A stretch of 5,104 nt of DNA, taken from NCBI GenBank assembly GCA_030705725.1, contig JAUZPW010000140.1:1-5104 (forward strand), in the 5' to 3' direction. Under the pieces are notes generated by a model. The model saw only the letters and a program-made list of their open reading frames with translations. It was not told the origin of the DNA and did no database searches. Position 1 is the stretch's first letter. Each line of letters starts with the position of its first letter. This DNA is from Bacillota bacterium (GTDB taxonomy: Bacteria; Bacillota; Clostridia; Oscillospirales; Butyricicoccaceae). A program made the translations under genes and the position numbers. Shown in pieces: positions 4,620-5,104 of this stretch.

Positions 4620-5104
4620 TTGTACATTTCGGAACTGGATTTGATCAAAGAAAAGCTGTCGGTCGAGGGGAAGCTGACGACCGGCGACATAATAAAGCGA
4701 ATAATCGCCGAGGACACGGCGAACCCGGGGAAAGCGTTTATGCATGTCGGCGAGCGCTATTACGACGGACGGCACGATATTCTTGACCACGACTTCCGCA
4801 CGGCAACCGTTTACGAGGACGACGCTTACGGGAACCCTATCGGACGGCCGTTCGTAAACGAGAACAATTCGAACCTGCACAACGTGCACAATTTTCACCA
4901 GCAGCATGTAGACCAGAAGGTCGCCTATATAAGCGGGAAGCCGCCCTCGGTCACGGTCGAGGGGGCGGAGAAGAACGCGGGGCTTAAGGCTTTTGAAGGC
5001 CTTATTACCGGCGTTACTTCCGACGAGGAATTCGCGGACACGCTTTCGGATCTTGAGACCGGAGCCTCGAACAAGGGCGTGGAGTGGCTTCACGTATATT
5101 ATGA
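4620..5104 (+). CDS. Phage portal protein, SPP1 gp6 type, 3' end cut off by window edge
   Basis: The portal forms the dodecameric ring at one vertex of the head through which terminase pumps DNA and to which the tail attaches. The 161 visible residues stay open to the window edge and carry landmarks of the Phage_prot_Gp6 family: an N-terminal helix-rich part (LDLIKEKLSVEGKLTTGDIIKRII), RYYDGRHDIL (about 46-55), NNSNLHNVHNFHQQHVDQKVAYISGKPP (about 82-109) and ASNKGVEWLHVYY at the cut edge. Full-length members have about 400-500 residues, so roughly a third is seen. The start is TTG 4620, with a degenerate SD (GGCGG, 4608-4612) 7 nt upstream that begins right after the terL stop codon. The next in-frame ATG (4740, M41) would cut into the conserved part. 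Gene order terS-terL-portal is standard for SPP1-like siphophages and the gap of 12 nt indicates one operon. GC is high (40/60 in 4921-4980). Confidence 0.92.
   Translation, partial: MYISELDLIKEKLSVEGKLTTGDIIKRIIAEDTANPGKAFMHVGERYYDGRHDILDHDFRTATVYEDDAYGNPIGRPFVNENNSNLHNVHNFHQQHVDQKVAYISGKPPSVTVEGAEKNAGLKAFEGLITGVTSDEEFADTLSDLETGASNKGVEWLHVYY

Noticed and set aside
4293..5093. Long minus-strand open frame (266 codons) opposite terL and portal
   Set aside because: Its length comes from GC-rich codon bias on the opposite strand. The plus-strand frames encode recognisable terminase and portal sequence, and this frame spans their junction without any motif.
1..5104. CRISPR arrays, tRNA/rRNA genes, insertion sequences, riboswitches
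   Set aside because: No regular repeat-spacer pattern, cloverleaf, transposase frame or recognisable aptamer was seen on either strand.

Overview
The window looks like chromosomal DNA from a low- to mid-GC Gram-positive bacterium, most likely a member of the Clostridia, crossing into a prophage or prophage-derived element. Evidence for this is the set of strong AGGAGG-type ribosome binding sites, the frequent TTG starts, the short Amidase_6-type protein, and the SPP1/PBSX-style packaging genes. No species can be named.

Layout. Positions 1-989 (minus, running off the left edge) hold a membrane-bound GGDEF diguanylate cyclase that starts at TTG and has its own promoter. Positions 1144-1647 (minus) hold a small Amidase_6/CHAP-like cysteine amidase without a signal peptide, ending in a perfect intrinsic terminator. 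Positions 1648-1820 contain no gene but two terminator-like hairpins. Positions 1821-2291 (minus) hold a Cro/CI-type HTH repressor without a self-cleavage domain. Positions 2292-2427 form a compact divergent control region with two back-to-back sigma-A promoters and two, perhaps three, copies of a 19-bp partial palindrome that are probable repressor operators. The plus strand then carries an ArpU/DUF1492-like late-gene regulator (2428-2835), terminase small subunit (about 2864-3370), terminase large subunit (3345-4607) and the start of an SPP1 gp6-type portal protein (4620 to the right edge).

How the parts fit. The repressor probably binds the 19-bp sites, limiting its own transcription and silencing the rightward promoter. 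That promoter would transcribe the late regulator and then the packaging and portal genes as one tightly packed operon. The unusual point is that the repressor switch sits directly against the late (packaging) operon. No integrase, excisionase, antirepressor, Cro or replication genes lie between them, where a standard temperate siphophage would have 10-20 kb of early genes. A compact, PBSX- or gene-transfer-agent-like, satellite or decayed element would explain this, but the window is too short to decide.

The diguanylate cyclase and probably the amidase are likely host genes flanking the element. The element's left edge then probably lies somewhere in 1648-1820, although no attachment site can be seen.
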